Below, piece after piece: positions 39,480 to 50,363 of a stretch of 64,000 nt of DNA (positions are counted from its first letter, which is position 1; each line of letters opens with the position of its first letter). The translations under genes were made by a program, and so were the position numbers. Below the pieces are notes generated by a model that did no database searches, was not told the DNA's origin, and saw nothing but the letters and a program-made list of their open reading frames with translations. The DNA lies in assembly GCA_947365965.1 (NCBI GenBank), contig CANAZG010000002.1, positions 62,001 through 126,000 of the forward strand, in the 5' to 3' direction. This stretch comes from an uncultured Clostridia bacterium (GTDB lineage Bacteria; Bacillota; Clostridia; Oscillospirales; Oscillospiraceae).

Positions 39480-41222
39480 ATGAAACCGCAGAACAACCGT
39501 CCCCTACGCCTGCTGGCGGCCGCGCTGGCGGTATGCCTTCTTCTGCCCCTGACCGGCTGCGGCAAACAGGAGCCGGAGCCCCAGCCAGCCACAGAGGTGG
39601 AGCGGCTGAGCAAGCTGTGCCGGGTGTGGGGGTATGTGAAGTACACCCACCCGGCGTTCCTGCTGGGGGAACGGGACTGGGACGAGGAGCTGCTGACGCT
39701 GATTCCCCAGGTGCGGGAGCTGGAGACAGAGCAGGAGGTCAACGCCCTGCTCCATGAGTGGTTCATGGGCCTGGGGGAAATCGACTACGGCACGAATAAG
39801 CCGGTGAAGTTCTGGGCGGAGGCGGCGGCGGAGGACCGGCTGGTCATCACCGATACCGCATGGACCACCGATACAGAATATTTGGGGGAGGAGCTGGCCG
39901 GGGACCTGGGCCGGCTGGGGGAGATACCCGCAATCAAACGGACCAAAGCGCCGGCGTGTTCGGTTACTGGCGGAGATGTGCTCTATGAGTTCTATCAAAA
40001 CGAGACAGAGCCGACTGGATCCTGTGAGGACCCGGCCTTCCGTCTGCTGGGACTCTTTCGGATGTGGAACGCCGTTGAATACTATTTCCCGTATCTGATG
40101 CTGATGGATCGGGACTGGGAGAGCTGTCTGACGGAGTACATCCCGCCCATGCTGGAGGGGCCGGACCAGTGGAGCTACGAGCAGACCCTCGCCGCCTGCT
40201 CTGCCCACCTCCGCGATCCCCATATCAGCATCGGGGGCGGTGAGCTGTCCAGCCGGGTGTGCGGTCAGTACTGTCTCCCCGCCGCCCTGACCGAGGCGGA
40301 GGGAAAGCTGGTTGTCACCGATGCCGCTGCGGACGGTCCCCTGGAGCGGGGGGACGTGCTTGTGCAGATCAACGGCGTGGATATTGCCGCCATGGCGGAG
40401 GAGCGGGCGCGATACTACGCCTGTTCCCGGGAGGAGGCCATCCTGCGGTTTCTTCTAACCAGCAGTCCCTTTTTCTCCCGTCCCCTGAGCAGAACAGAGG
40501 ATATCGATATACTTGCCCTTCGGGACGGCAAGGAAATTTCGCTCTCTGTTAAAGGAGAGACCAGGGAGGAGTACATGGCCCAGGGCTGGACGGCCCTGCC
40601 CCAGAAATCACACCGGCTGCTGGAGGGGAACATTGGGCTGATAAACCCGGGGGTAGTCCCGGAGGATGGCGCGGCGGCGGTGATGGACCAGCTCCGGAAC
40701 ACAGAAGGGCTGATTGTCGATATGCGCCAATATCCGGATATGGCCTGGTCTTCCCTGCTCCCAGAATATCTGATAGAAGAAACACAGCCCACGGTTGTGC
40801 TAGCGAGACCGTCTATGGCAGTTCCCGGTACATATGTCAAGACAGAGGTATGGCGTGGATACTCGCCCGGCTATACGCGGGGTGTCTACTACTATCATAG
40901 GCCTGTGGTGTTGCTAACTGATAAAAGTACCGGGAGCCAGGGGGAGTTTATTACCACAATCTGCGCTGCGGGGGAGGGTGTAGTCACCATCGGGGAGAAT
41001 ACGCTCGGCGCGGACGGAGACGTGTATGTTCTGCCCCTCCCAGGCGGCCTTGGTTTCACGCTCAGCTCTCTGGGTGTTTATACGGTGGACGGCCAGCTGA
41101 CCCAGCGGGTGGGCCTCACCCCGGATATCCCCGTCTCCCGCACCGTCCAGGGCATCAAGGAGGGCCGGGACGAGCTCATGGAGGCGGCTGTAGAATATAT
41201 CCAAAAACAAAGCATAAAATAA
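39480..41222 (+). CDS. S41 family peptidase lipoprotein, second of a tandem pair
   Basis: The 580-residue protein has the lipobox LLPLTGC (Cys27), the same N-terminal domain as its neighbour (about 115 of 120 residues look alike), a PDZ-like segment (ERGDVLVQINGVDIAAM) and an S41 fold with the Ser in STGSQGE, a different active-site context from the SQSASE of the first copy. The last 35 residues (TPDIPVSRTVQGIKEGRDELMEA) match again. The genes are 21 bases apart. Whether both are active is unknown. Confidence 0.82.
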   Translation: MKPQNNRPLRLLAAALAVCLLLPLTGCGKQEPEPQPATEVERLSKLCRVWGYVKYTHPAFLLGERDWDEELLTLIPQVRELETEQEVNALLHEWFMGLGEIDYGTNKPVKFWAEAAAEDRLVITDTAWTTDTEYLGEELAGDLGRLGEIPAIKRTKAPACSVTGGDVLYEFYQNETEPTGSCEDPAFRLLGLFRMWNAVEYYFPYLMLMDRDWESCLTEYIPPMLEGPDQWSYEQTLAACSAHLRDPHISIGGGELSSRVCGQYCLPAALTEAEGKLVVTDAAADGPLERGDVLVQINGVDIAAMAEERARYYACSREEAILRFLLTSSPFFSRPLSRTEDIDILALRDGKEISLSVKGETREEYMAQGWTALPQKSHRLLEGNIGLINPGVVPEDGAAAVMDQLRNTEGLIVDMRQYPDMAWSSLLPEYLIEETQPTVVLARPSMAVPGTYVKTEVWRGYSPGYTRGVYYYHRPVVLLTDKSTGSQGEFITTICAAGEGVVTIGENTLGADGDVYVLPLPGGLGFTLSSLGVYTVDGQLTQRVGLTPDIPVSRTVQGIKEGRDELMEAAVEYIQKQSIK

Positions 41223-41248
41223 ACTGGAATACGTATTAGGAGGCGCAT

Positions 41249-42073
41249 ATGGCCTTTATTTCTCGCAACCACAACGGCGTGGTCTACCACGCCTCCACCC
41301 TGCTGGAGGGGGTGGCCCACGGCTTCTCCACCCGCCTGGGGGGCGTCAGCCGGGGGGTCTTCGCCTCCCTCAACTTCCGCGCCAGCGGCCCGGACCCGGA
41401 CGACCGGGAGAGCGTGCAGGAGAACTACCGCCGGTTCTGCGCCGCAGTGGGCGCTGACCCGGCGGGGCTGGCGCTGTCCAAGCAGGTCCACCGGGACACG
41501 GTCCGCCATGTCACCGCCGGTGACCGGGGCAAGGGCTTCTCCATCCCCTCGGACTACACCGCCGACGCTCTGGTGACAGACGAGCCGGGGCTGGGACTGA
41601 TGGTGTTCTCGGCGGACTGCATCATCCTGCTGCTCCACGACCCGGTCACCGCCTCCATCGGTGCGGTCCACGCCGGCTGGCGGGGCACGGCCCTGGACCT
41701 TCCGGCCAAGACCGTGGCGGAGATGGGGCGGCTGTTCGGTGCGCGGCCGGAGAACATCCGCGCGGCCATCGGCGCGGGCATCGGGCCCTGCTGCTTTGAG
41801 ACCCACGACGACGTGCCCGAGGCCCTGCGGTCCGCCTTCGGCCCGGGGGTGGAGGCGTACATCGCCCCCAGGGGGGAGAAGTGGACCGTGGATCTGAAAG
41901 CCGTCAACGCCTGGAGGCTGCGGGAGGCGGGGGTGGACCCCGCCCGCATAGACCTTTGCTCCGTCTGCACCGCCTGCCGCACGGACCTCTACTGGAGCCA
42001 CCGGGTCACCGGGGACCGGCGGGGGGTCCAGGGGGCCCTCATCTGCCTGCCCCAGGCGGGAGGCGGACAGTGA
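41249..42073 (+). CDS. pgeF: Peptidoglycan editing factor PgeF (laccase-domain, DUF152)
   Basis: The 274-residue protein has the family motifs SKQVHRD, FSADCIILLLHDP, HAGWRGTALDLPAKTV and GIGPCCFE, whose His-Cys-His set binds zinc. PgeF removes wrongly inserted serine from peptidoglycan precursors in E. coli; other family members were reported as purine nucleoside phosphorylases. The ATG follows TAGGAGGCGCAT. It overlaps the next gene by four bases. Confidence 0.9.
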   Translation: MAFISRNHNGVVYHASTLLEGVAHGFSTRLGGVSRGVFASLNFRASGPDPDDRESVQENYRRFCAAVGADPAGLALSKQVHRDTVRHVTAGDRGKGFSIPSDYTADALVTDEPGLGLMVFSADCIILLLHDPVTASIGAVHAGWRGTALDLPAKTVAEMGRLFGARPENIRAAIGAGIGPCCFETHDDVPEALRSAFGPGVEAYIAPRGEKWTVDLKAVNAWRLREAGVDPARIDLCSVCTACRTDLYWSHRVTGDRRGVQGALICLPQAGGGQ

Positions 42074-43620
42074 GGCGGCGGGAGACGGGGGCGCTGCTGC
42101 TGGCCGCCCTTCTGGTCCTCTCCGCCTGCGCGGTGAGCGGGGAACCGGAGCCGGAACCGGAGTGGGAGAGCTACCAGCAGGGCCTCCTGGAGATCCAGGA
42201 GCCGGAACCGGAGCCGGAGGGGCCGGCCCTGCCCGGGGCCTTCACCCTGGCCTGGCAGCAGGACCAGACCCTGGACCCCATCACCTGCGGCGAGGGCATC
42301 CAGGAGGACGCGGCCTCCCTCCTCTTTGAGCCCCTGTTCCGCCTGGACCGGACCTTTACGGCCCAGCCCCTCCTCTGCCGGGGATACAGCTGGGACGAGG
42401 CGGGGCTGGTGTGCACCCTGGACCTCCGGGAGGACGTGAGGTTCCAGGACGGGAGCCCCCTCACCGCCCGGGATGTGTCGGACACCCTCCGCCGGGCCGC
42501 GGCCTCGGAGCGGTACGGCTACCGGCTGCGGGGCGTGGCCTCTGTGGCCCCCAACCGGGCCGGGCAGGTGGTGATTACCCTCACGGAGCCCAACCGGGGC
42601 CTGCCGGAGCTGCTGGACATCCCGGTGGTCAAGAGCGGCACGGAGCAGGAGCGGGTCCCCGTGGGTACGGGGCCCTACCGGCTGGCGTCGGAGAACGGGG
42701 CCTACAGCCTCCAGGCGGACCCGGACTGGTGGCAGGGCAGGACCCTGCCTGTGGAGACCATCCCCCTGGTCCAGGCCAAGGACCGGGACACGGCGCTGTA
42801 TCTCTTCTCCACCCACCGGGTGGAGCTGCTGACCGTGGACCCCACCGACGATCTCTCCTCTGTCACCGGACAGGCCCAGAGCGCCAACCGGCCCACGGCC
42901 ATCCTCCAGTTCATCGGCTTCAACGCGGCCGAGGGGCGGCTGTTCTCCAGTCCGGCGGCCCGGGCCGCTTTCAGCCGGGGCATCCCCCGGGAGAGGATGG
43001 CGGACGCCCAGCTGGCCCATCTGGCTCTGCCCGCCCAGTTCCCCCTCTCTCCCCTCTCTCCCCTGTACCCCAAGGATCTGGAGCGGGCCTACAGCAAGGA
43101 GGACGCCCAGGCGGGTCTCCGCCTGGCGGGGCAGGACACCGGGGAGATCCGGGAGCTCACGCTGCTGGTGAACGAGGAGGATGGCTTCCGGGTGACCAGC
43201 GCCCGGTTCATCGCCCAGAGCCTCTCCCTGCTGGACTGGCAGATCACGGTCCAGGTCCTGCCCTGGGAGGCGTATCTGGCCGCCCTGGAGGCGGGGGAGT
43301 TTGACCTCTACTTCGGCGAGGTGCGCCTTACCGCGGACTGGGATCTGCGGGACGTGGCGGGAACCGGCGGGGCCCTGAACTACGGGGGCTTCACGGACCC
43401 GGCCCTGGACGAGGCCATGGCGGCCTTCGCCGCCGCCGGGGACCGCCCCGCCGCCGCCCGGCGGCTGGCGAGCCTTCTCCAGAGCGCCGCGCCCATTGCG
43501 CCGGTCTGTTTCAAGAATTATACCGTGCTGACCCATCCGGGGGTGGTGGAGGGGCTGGACCCCGCGCCCTCGTTCACCTTCCAGGGCCTGGAGAGCTGGC
43601 GGATCCGGCTGGAGGGGTGA
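42070..43620 (+). CDS. Family 5 extracellular solute-binding lipoprotein, orphan
   Basis: The frame starts with GTG in a GTGA overlap with pgeF. The 516-residue protein has a lipobox LVLSAC (Cys about 18), an acidic Pro-Glu linker (EPEPEPE) and a family 5 binding fold: LDPITCGEG, LLFEPLFRLD, LREDVRFQDGSPLTARDVSDTLRRA, and VPVGTGPYRL. Such proteins bind oligopeptides or nickel for ABC transporters. No permease or ATPase gene is near. Coupling to pgeF suggests a cell-wall peptide as ligand, which is inference. Confidence 0.85.
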   Translation: MRRRETGALLLAALLVLSACAVSGEPEPEPEWESYQQGLLEIQEPEPEPEGPALPGAFTLAWQQDQTLDPITCGEGIQEDAASLLFEPLFRLDRTFTAQPLLCRGYSWDEAGLVCTLDLREDVRFQDGSPLTARDVSDTLRRAAASERYGYRLRGVASVAPNRAGQVVITLTEPNRGLPELLDIPVVKSGTEQERVPVGTGPYRLASENGAYSLQADPDWWQGRTLPVETIPLVQAKDRDTALYLFSTHRVELLTVDPTDDLSSVTGQAQSANRPTAILQFIGFNAAEGRLFSSPAARAAFSRGIPRERMADAQLAHLALPAQFPLSPLSPLYPKDLERAYSKEDAQAGLRLAGQDTGEIRELTLLVNEEDGFRVTSARFIAQSLSLLDWQITVQVLPWEAYLAALEAGEFDLYFGEVRLTADWDLRDVAGTGGALNYGGFTDPALDEAMAAFAAAGDRPAAARRLASLLQSAAPIAPVCFKNYTVLTHPGVVEGLDPAPSFTFQGLESWRIRLEG

Positions 43621-43757
43621 CCCTGTAACCGGACCGGCCTGGTGAAAATCAGGATTTTCCAGGGAAAATTGTAAAAATTCGGTTGCATGTTCCACGCCGG
43701 ATGTGGTAATGTAAGAATGGGATTTTTCCCACACATCAACAGAAAAGAGGGACGACA

Positions 43758-44864
43758 GTGGCAAAAGGATACCAGAGCTACCGGGGACGGCGATCCGCAG
43801 GCACGAGGCTGCTCATTGCGGCGCTGGTCATCATCCTGGTGGGGGCCTGCTGCTTCCTGCTGGCGCAGGAATATATCGCCTATACGGACGACGGGGGGAT
43901 GTATCTGGATCTTCCTTTTGGCCGCATCGACCTCCCAAAGCCCCCTCCGGCCGCCGAGCCGCCGGAGGATGAGCCGCCAGCGGACGGGACGGAGGACAGC
44001 CAGGAGCCCGCGCCGCCGGACACGCCGGCGGTGGATCTGGTGGTGGAGCCGGCTCCGGAGCCCGCGCCGCCCCCGGAGCCGGAGGAGGAGACGTACGGGG
44101 AGCGCCGGCTGGCGGCCCTGGAGGTCCTGCCGGCGGACGGGGCGGCTCTGGCCGCCCAGCTCTCCGCCGCCGGGGCCAACGGCTTCCTCTATCAGGTGCG
44201 GGACAACACCGGAGCGGTCCGCTACGGCTCCGCCGCGGCCTTGAGCAAGGCTGTGGTTCAGGACGGGCCGGGCATGGATTTGGTGAAGGCCCTGTGCGCC
44301 GGGGAGGGGCTGGCCGTGGCGCGGTTCAACTGCCTCCACGACAGCTTCTTCGCCTGGGAGAACATGAAGGAGGCCGCCGTGTGCCAGCGCAACGGCTTCG
44401 TCTGGTACGACAACCACAGCTACCACTGGCTGGACCCGGAGAAGGCCCTGGCCAGGAGCTATGTCATCAGTCTGGCCGTGGAGTGCGCCCAGATGGGCTT
44501 TGACGAGCTGGTGCTGGAGGAGCTGGCCTACCCCTCCTCCGGCCGGACCGGGAAGATCGACTACTCCGGCAACGTCATGACCAGGGGCGAGGCCCTGGTC
44601 CTCCTGCTGGGACAGATGCGGGAGGCCCTGGAGCCCTACGGCACCCGTCTGAGCCTGCTGGTGACGGAGAAGCTGCTGCAAGCCGGCGGCGACGAGGCCA
44701 CGGGGGAGGATCTGGCGGTCCTGCTGCCCATGGTGGACGCAGTGTACGTGGACACCGCCGATCCCGCCGCCGCCAAGGCCCGGCTGACGGAGCTGGCCGG
44801 GGAGAGCGCCCCGGCCCTGGTGGTCATGGGCGCGGATGGGATCCGCACCGCCCTGAATCCGTGA
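43758..44864 (+). CDS. Membrane-anchored DUF4015 putative glycoside hydrolase
   Basis: The 368-residue protein starts with GTG, after AGAGGGACGACA. It has a basic N-terminus, one membrane anchor (about 17-37), a Pro-Glu-rich spacer (about 60-108) and a TIM-barrel-like domain. The segment LDPEKALARSYVISLAVECAQMGFDELVLEELAYPS matches the DUF4015 pattern in which the peptide chain leads into a GFDE motif; DUF4015 is thought to be a glycoside hydrolase, but no substrate is known. It is likely an external cell-wall or polysaccharide enzyme. Confidence 0.75.
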   Translation: MAKGYQSYRGRRSAGTRLLIAALVIILVGACCFLLAQEYIAYTDDGGMYLDLPFGRIDLPKPPPAAEPPEDEPPADGTEDSQEPAPPDTPAVDLVVEPAPEPAPPPEPEEETYGERRLAALEVLPADGAALAAQLSAAGANGFLYQVRDNTGAVRYGSAAALSKAVVQDGPGMDLVKALCAGEGLAVARFNCLHDSFFAWENMKEAAVCQRNGFVWYDNHSYHWLDPEKALARSYVISLAVECAQMGFDELVLEELAYPSSGRTGKIDYSGNVMTRGEALVLLLGQMREALEPYGTRLSLLVTEKLLQAGGDEATGEDLAVLLPMVDAVYVDTADPAAAKARLTELAGESAPALVVMGADGIRTALNP

Positions 44865-44878
44865 TTTTTCGCTCTTTT

Positions 44879-44916
44879 ACGGGCTCTGGGGAGTTGTCCC
44901 CAGGGCCCGTATTTTT
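44879..44916 (+). terminator. Terminator of the DUF4015 gene
   Basis: A 14-base stem (ACGGGCTCTGGGGA with TCCCCAGGGCCCGT, one mismatch) with a GTTG loop is followed by ATTTTT. Confidence 0.85.
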
Positions 44917-45172
44917 ACTGCCGTCAACCGGGCTTTTGGTGAAGGTGGACATATCTGACAAATGAATCCCCTCACTTTTTTCCATTCTGCCTAATTTTGC
45001 CGAATCACGGAAAAGTTAGCAAAATCTCTGGCATTGCCGGGGCGATTGTGCTATACTATTCAGTACCTGACTTATCGCCAAAAGCAGGAACGGAGAGGGA
45101 TTCGGGCCCCTGGCGGCGAGAGGAGGGGGAGCAATTTATCCAAAACTGATTCGGTAGAAAAGGGGTGAGAAA
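44917..45172 (+). promoter_or_regulatory. Promoter region of the V-ATPase operon
   Basis: The 256 bases before the first V-ATPase gene hold a TATACT -10 box at 45052-45057. The best -35 match, CTGGCA, lies 19 bases upstream and is weak, so an activator may help. The leader from there to the GTG start is about 110 bases and has no clear hairpin. Confidence 0.45.
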
Positions 45173-45486
45173 GTGTCACTGGAAGCCATAACCAAAATCC
45201 GTGCGGTGGAGGAGGACATGGAGCGCTCCAAAACCGACGCCAAGGCACAGGCGCAGAAGCTGATCGCGGACGCGGACCGGGAGGGCCGCTCTCTGCTCCA
45301 GAAGGGCAGGGAGACAGCCGCAGCCGCCGCAGCCGCCGCCATGAAAAAGGCGGAGGAGCAGGCGGCCGGGCAGCGGGACAAGATACTGGCCCAAGCCGCC
45401 AAGGACTGCGAGAAACTCAAATCTGACGCCCGCGCGCGCATGGACAAAGCGGCGCAGGCGATCATAGGAAGGGTGGTAGAGAGGTA

Positions 45487-45487
<1 letters not shown>
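45173..45487 (+). CDS. ntpF: V-type ATPase subunit G/H (peripheral stalk)
   Basis: The 104-residue protein begins with GTG after AGGGGTGAGAAA. It is almost entirely one long helix rich in Ala, Lys, Glu and Gln, as expected for the stalk subunit that pairs with subunit E. It is the first gene of the operon and its stop codon overlaps the start of the subunit I gene. Confidence 0.85.
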
Positions 45488-47944
<2,457 letters not shown>

Positions 47945-47971
47945 TCTATCCCATAGAAAAGGGGATTCGAT

Positions 47972-48664
47972 ATGAACGGAATCGAAAAAATTACCGCCCG
48001 CATCGAGACCGACACCAAAGCCGAGGTTGAGGGGCTCCTCCGTGAGGCCCGGGAGAAGGCGGAGGCCCTGCGCGCCGACTATCAGTCCAAGGCGGACGCG
48101 GAGGCCAAGGCCGCCGCCCAGTCCGGCCAGGAGGCCGCCCAGCGTCAGGCTGAGCGCCTGGAGAGCGCGGCCCAGATGGAGGCGAAGAAGCAGATGCTCG
48201 CCGCCAAGCAGGCCTGCCTGGACGAGGCCTTCGCCCAGGCCCAGAAGAAGCTGTGCGCCCTGCCCGACGAGGAGTATGCGGACCTGCTGGCCCGCGTGGC
48301 CGTGAAGGCGGCCCGGACCGGCCGGGAGGAGATCGTGCTCAACGCCAAGGACCACAAGAAGGTGGGCTCCCTGGTGGTGAGCAAGGCCAACGCCCTGCTG
48401 GCCGCTGCCGCCGCCCCCGAGGCGGCGGGCAAGGCGGCCAAGAGCGGCGGCAAGGCCGGGGAGATCCTCTCCAAGGTGGTCACCGGCGCCTCCGCCCTGC
48501 TCCAGGGCACCGCCATGCTGACCCTCTCCGGGGAGACCCGGGAGATGGCCGGCGGTCTGATCCTGCGGGACGGCCAGGTGGAGGTCAACTGCGCCTTTGA
48601 GACCCAGCTGCGGGTGCTGCGGGAGGAGATGACGGCGGAGATCGCCGCTATCCTGTTCCCGTAA
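47972..48664 (+). CDS. ntpE: V-type ATPase subunit E (peripheral stalk)
   Basis: The 230-residue protein has a long N-terminal helix rich in Ala, Glu and Lys (about 1-95) and a C-terminal globular domain with GLILRDGQVEVNCAFETQLRVLREEM, the usual subunit E ending. It anchors the A3B3 head through its C-terminal domain and pairs with the G/H helix. A small expansion rich in Ala and Lys lies around residues 140-165. Confidence 0.92.
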   Translation: MNGIEKITARIETDTKAEVEGLLREAREKAEALRADYQSKADAEAKAAAQSGQEAAQRQAERLESAAQMEAKKQMLAAKQACLDEAFAQAQKKLCALPDEEYADLLARVAVKAARTGREEIVLNAKDHKKVGSLVVSKANALLAAAAAPEAAGKAAKSGGKAGEILSKVVTGASALLQGTAMLTLSGETREMAGGLILRDGQVEVNCAFETQLRVLREEMTAEIAAILFP

Positions 48665-48711
48665 GCGCGCCGGAAACGGACTTCTTTTCCATGGAGGAAA
48701 GGGAGCCCAAA

Positions 48712-48795
48712 GGAACGTTCTTTTGATTCTTTTCTCCCGGGCCGCTTGAGGGGCCACGGCCGCCAAAGGCGGGCCCGGTCAAAGAGAAAAGAAGG
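48712..48795 (+). repeat. Dispersed AT-rich stem-loop repeat, copy G, with a GC-rich insert
   Basis: GAACGTTCTTTTGATTC and the stem TTCTTTTCTC with GAGAAAAGAA match the family, but the loop is expanded by a GC-rich inverted repeat (CCGGGCC with GGGCCCGG). It fills the gap between the subunit E and C genes. Confidence 0.7.
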
Positions 48796-48863
48796 GACAC
48801 CCACGCCCACGGAATTGTCAAATAAAGCTATCCAGCGATTATCATCAAGAAAGGAGGATGGCT

Positions 48864-49862
48864 TTGGCAAAGAAAGTGAAAGACACCGACTATCTGTTCA
48901 TCTCCACCTACCTGCACAGCCGGGAGCGGGATCTCCTCACCGCCGCCCGCATGGAGCGCATGATCGAGGCGCCCTCGGCGGAGGAGGCGGCCAAGGTGCT
49001 CGCGGAGATCGGGTACGGCGAGTTCAACCCCTCCAGCGAGAGGGAGCTGAGCGCCGTGCTGGCAGCTGAGCAGGAGAAGCTGTTCGAGGACCTGTACCGC
49101 TTCGTGCCCGACAAGGCGGTGGTGGATGTGTTCAAGGTCAAATACGACTATCATAACCTGAAGACTCTGCTGAAGGCCCGGGCCATGGGCATCGATGGCG
49201 GCCGGCTGCTGCTGGACGCGGGAAGAGTGAGCGCCCAGGAGATGAACCGGGCTGTGACGGAGGGCGACTACGGCGCCCTGCCGGAGCTGCTGCGCGCCGC
49301 CGCCGAGGAGGCGGGGGAGGTTCTGGCCTCCACCGGAGATCCCCAGCTGAGCGACTTTGTGCTGGACCGGGCCTACTACGCGGAGATGCTCTCCGCCGCC
49401 CGGGCCACGGGCAGCGGCTTCCTGGTGGAGTATGTCCAGGGGACCATTGACGCGGCCAACCTGCGCTCCGCCGTGCGCACCCTGCGCATGAAGAAGGGCG
49501 CTGACCTTCTGAAAAAGGTCCTGGTGGAGGGCGGCGCCATCCGGCCGGAGAGCGTCCAGGCGGCGGCCCTGGCCGGAAGCCTGGAGGAGCTCTACCGTCC
49601 CACCCCCCTGCGCGCTGCGGCGGAGCTGGGCACAGCGGCCGCCCAGGGCGGCAGTCTCACCGCCTTTGAGAAGGCCTGCGACGACGCGGTGACGGCGGTG
49701 GCCGCCCGCGCCAAGAGCGTGCCCTTCGGCGTGGAGGCGGTCATCAGCTACGTGGCGGCCAAGGAGATCGAGTTTACGGCGGTGCGCGTCATCATGTCCA
49801 GCCGTCTGGCGGGCATCGAGGGGGACACCATCCGGGAAAGGCTGCGTGAGGCTTATGTATAA
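48864..49862 (+). CDS. ntpC: V-type ATPase subunit C (central-rotor socket)
   Basis: The protein of about 332 residues is built of helical repeats typical of the archaeal/bacterial C (d-like) subunit, with DTDYLFISTYLHSRERDLL at the N-terminus and FGVEAVISYVAAKEIEFTAVRVIMSSRLAGI at the C-terminus. It joins the K ring to the central stalk. I chose the TTG at 48864 (AKKVKDTDY), which stands six bases after GGAGG; an ATG at 48858 is in frame but abuts that site. Its end overlaps the subunit F gene. Confidence 0.92.
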   Translation: MAKKVKDTDYLFISTYLHSRERDLLTAARMERMIEAPSAEEAAKVLAEIGYGEFNPSSERELSAVLAAEQEKLFEDLYRFVPDKAVVDVFKVKYDYHNLKTLLKARAMGIDGGRLLLDAGRVSAQEMNRAVTEGDYGALPELLRAAAEEAGEVLASTGDPQLSDFVLDRAYYAEMLSAARATGSGFLVEYVQGTIDAANLRSAVRTLRMKKGADLLKKVLVEGGAIRPESVQAAALAGSLEELYRPTPLRAAAELGTAAAQGGSLTAFEKACDDAVTAVAARAKSVPFGVEAVISYVAAKEIEFTAVRVIMSSRLAGIEGDTIRERLREAYV

Positions 49863-50181
49863 GATTGCGGTTTTGGGCGACCGGGACAGCGTGATGGGCT
49901 TCAAGGCCCTGGGCCTGGAGACCTTCTTCGCCGAGGACGCCGAGCAGGCCCGCCACACCCTCCACCGGCTGGCAAAGCCCGCCGGCGGCGCTCAGTCGGA
50001 CTATGCCATCATCTATATCACCGAGCAGCTGGCCGAGCTCCTCAGCGCGGATATCGACCGCTATAAGACCTCCGTCACCCCGGCGGTTATCCTCATCCCC
50101 GGCAAGACCGGGTCCCTGGGGCTGGGGGCCCGGGCCCTGCAGAACGCCGTGGAGCGGGCCGTCGGCGCGGATATCGGATAA
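49855..50181 (+). CDS. ntpG: V-type ATPase subunit F (central stalk)
   Basis: The 108-residue protein has the Rossmann-like fold of subunit F, with YKIAVLGDRDSVMGFKALGLE at the start and TPAVILIPGKTG near the end. It is part of the rotating shaft with subunit D. The ATG at 49855 overlaps the subunit C stop codon by 8 bases; a GTG three codons upstream is also in frame. Confidence 0.92.
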   Translation: MYKIAVLGDRDSVMGFKALGLETFFAEDAEQARHTLHRLAKPAGGAQSDYAIIYITEQLAELLSADIDRYKTSVTPAVILIPGKTGSLGLGARALQNAVERAVGADIG

Positions 50182-50191
50182 AGCGTTTTGG

Positions 50192-50220
50192 TATTCATTC
50201 TTTTCCAGAAAGAAATACCG
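50192..50220. repeat. Short relative of the AT-rich stem-loop repeat
   Basis: GGTATTCATTCTTTTCC and AGAAAGAAATACC form an imperfect hairpin just after the subunit F gene. A GC-rich inverted stretch separates it from copy H; both may be parts of one compound element. Confidence 0.5.
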
Positions 50221-50280
50221 GCCCCCTGGCAGCTGCCGGGCAGGCGGCGTAAGAACGGCCGGCAGTAAAAGAATACTTCT

Positions 50281-50320
50281 AAAGTTCTTTTTGATTCTTT
50301 TTCTTTCAAGAAAAAGAATG
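50281..50320 (+). repeat. Dispersed AT-rich stem-loop repeat, copy H
   Basis: AAAGTTCTTTTTG precedes the perfect 12-bp hairpin ATTCTTTTTCTT with AAGAAAAAGAAT and a tiny loop. It has the same orientation as copy G and lies 43 bases before the subunit A start. Confidence 0.85.
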
Positions 50321-50363
50321 AATACTTCGGCCCTCAGATTTTGTAAAGGAAGGCAGTGAAGCA

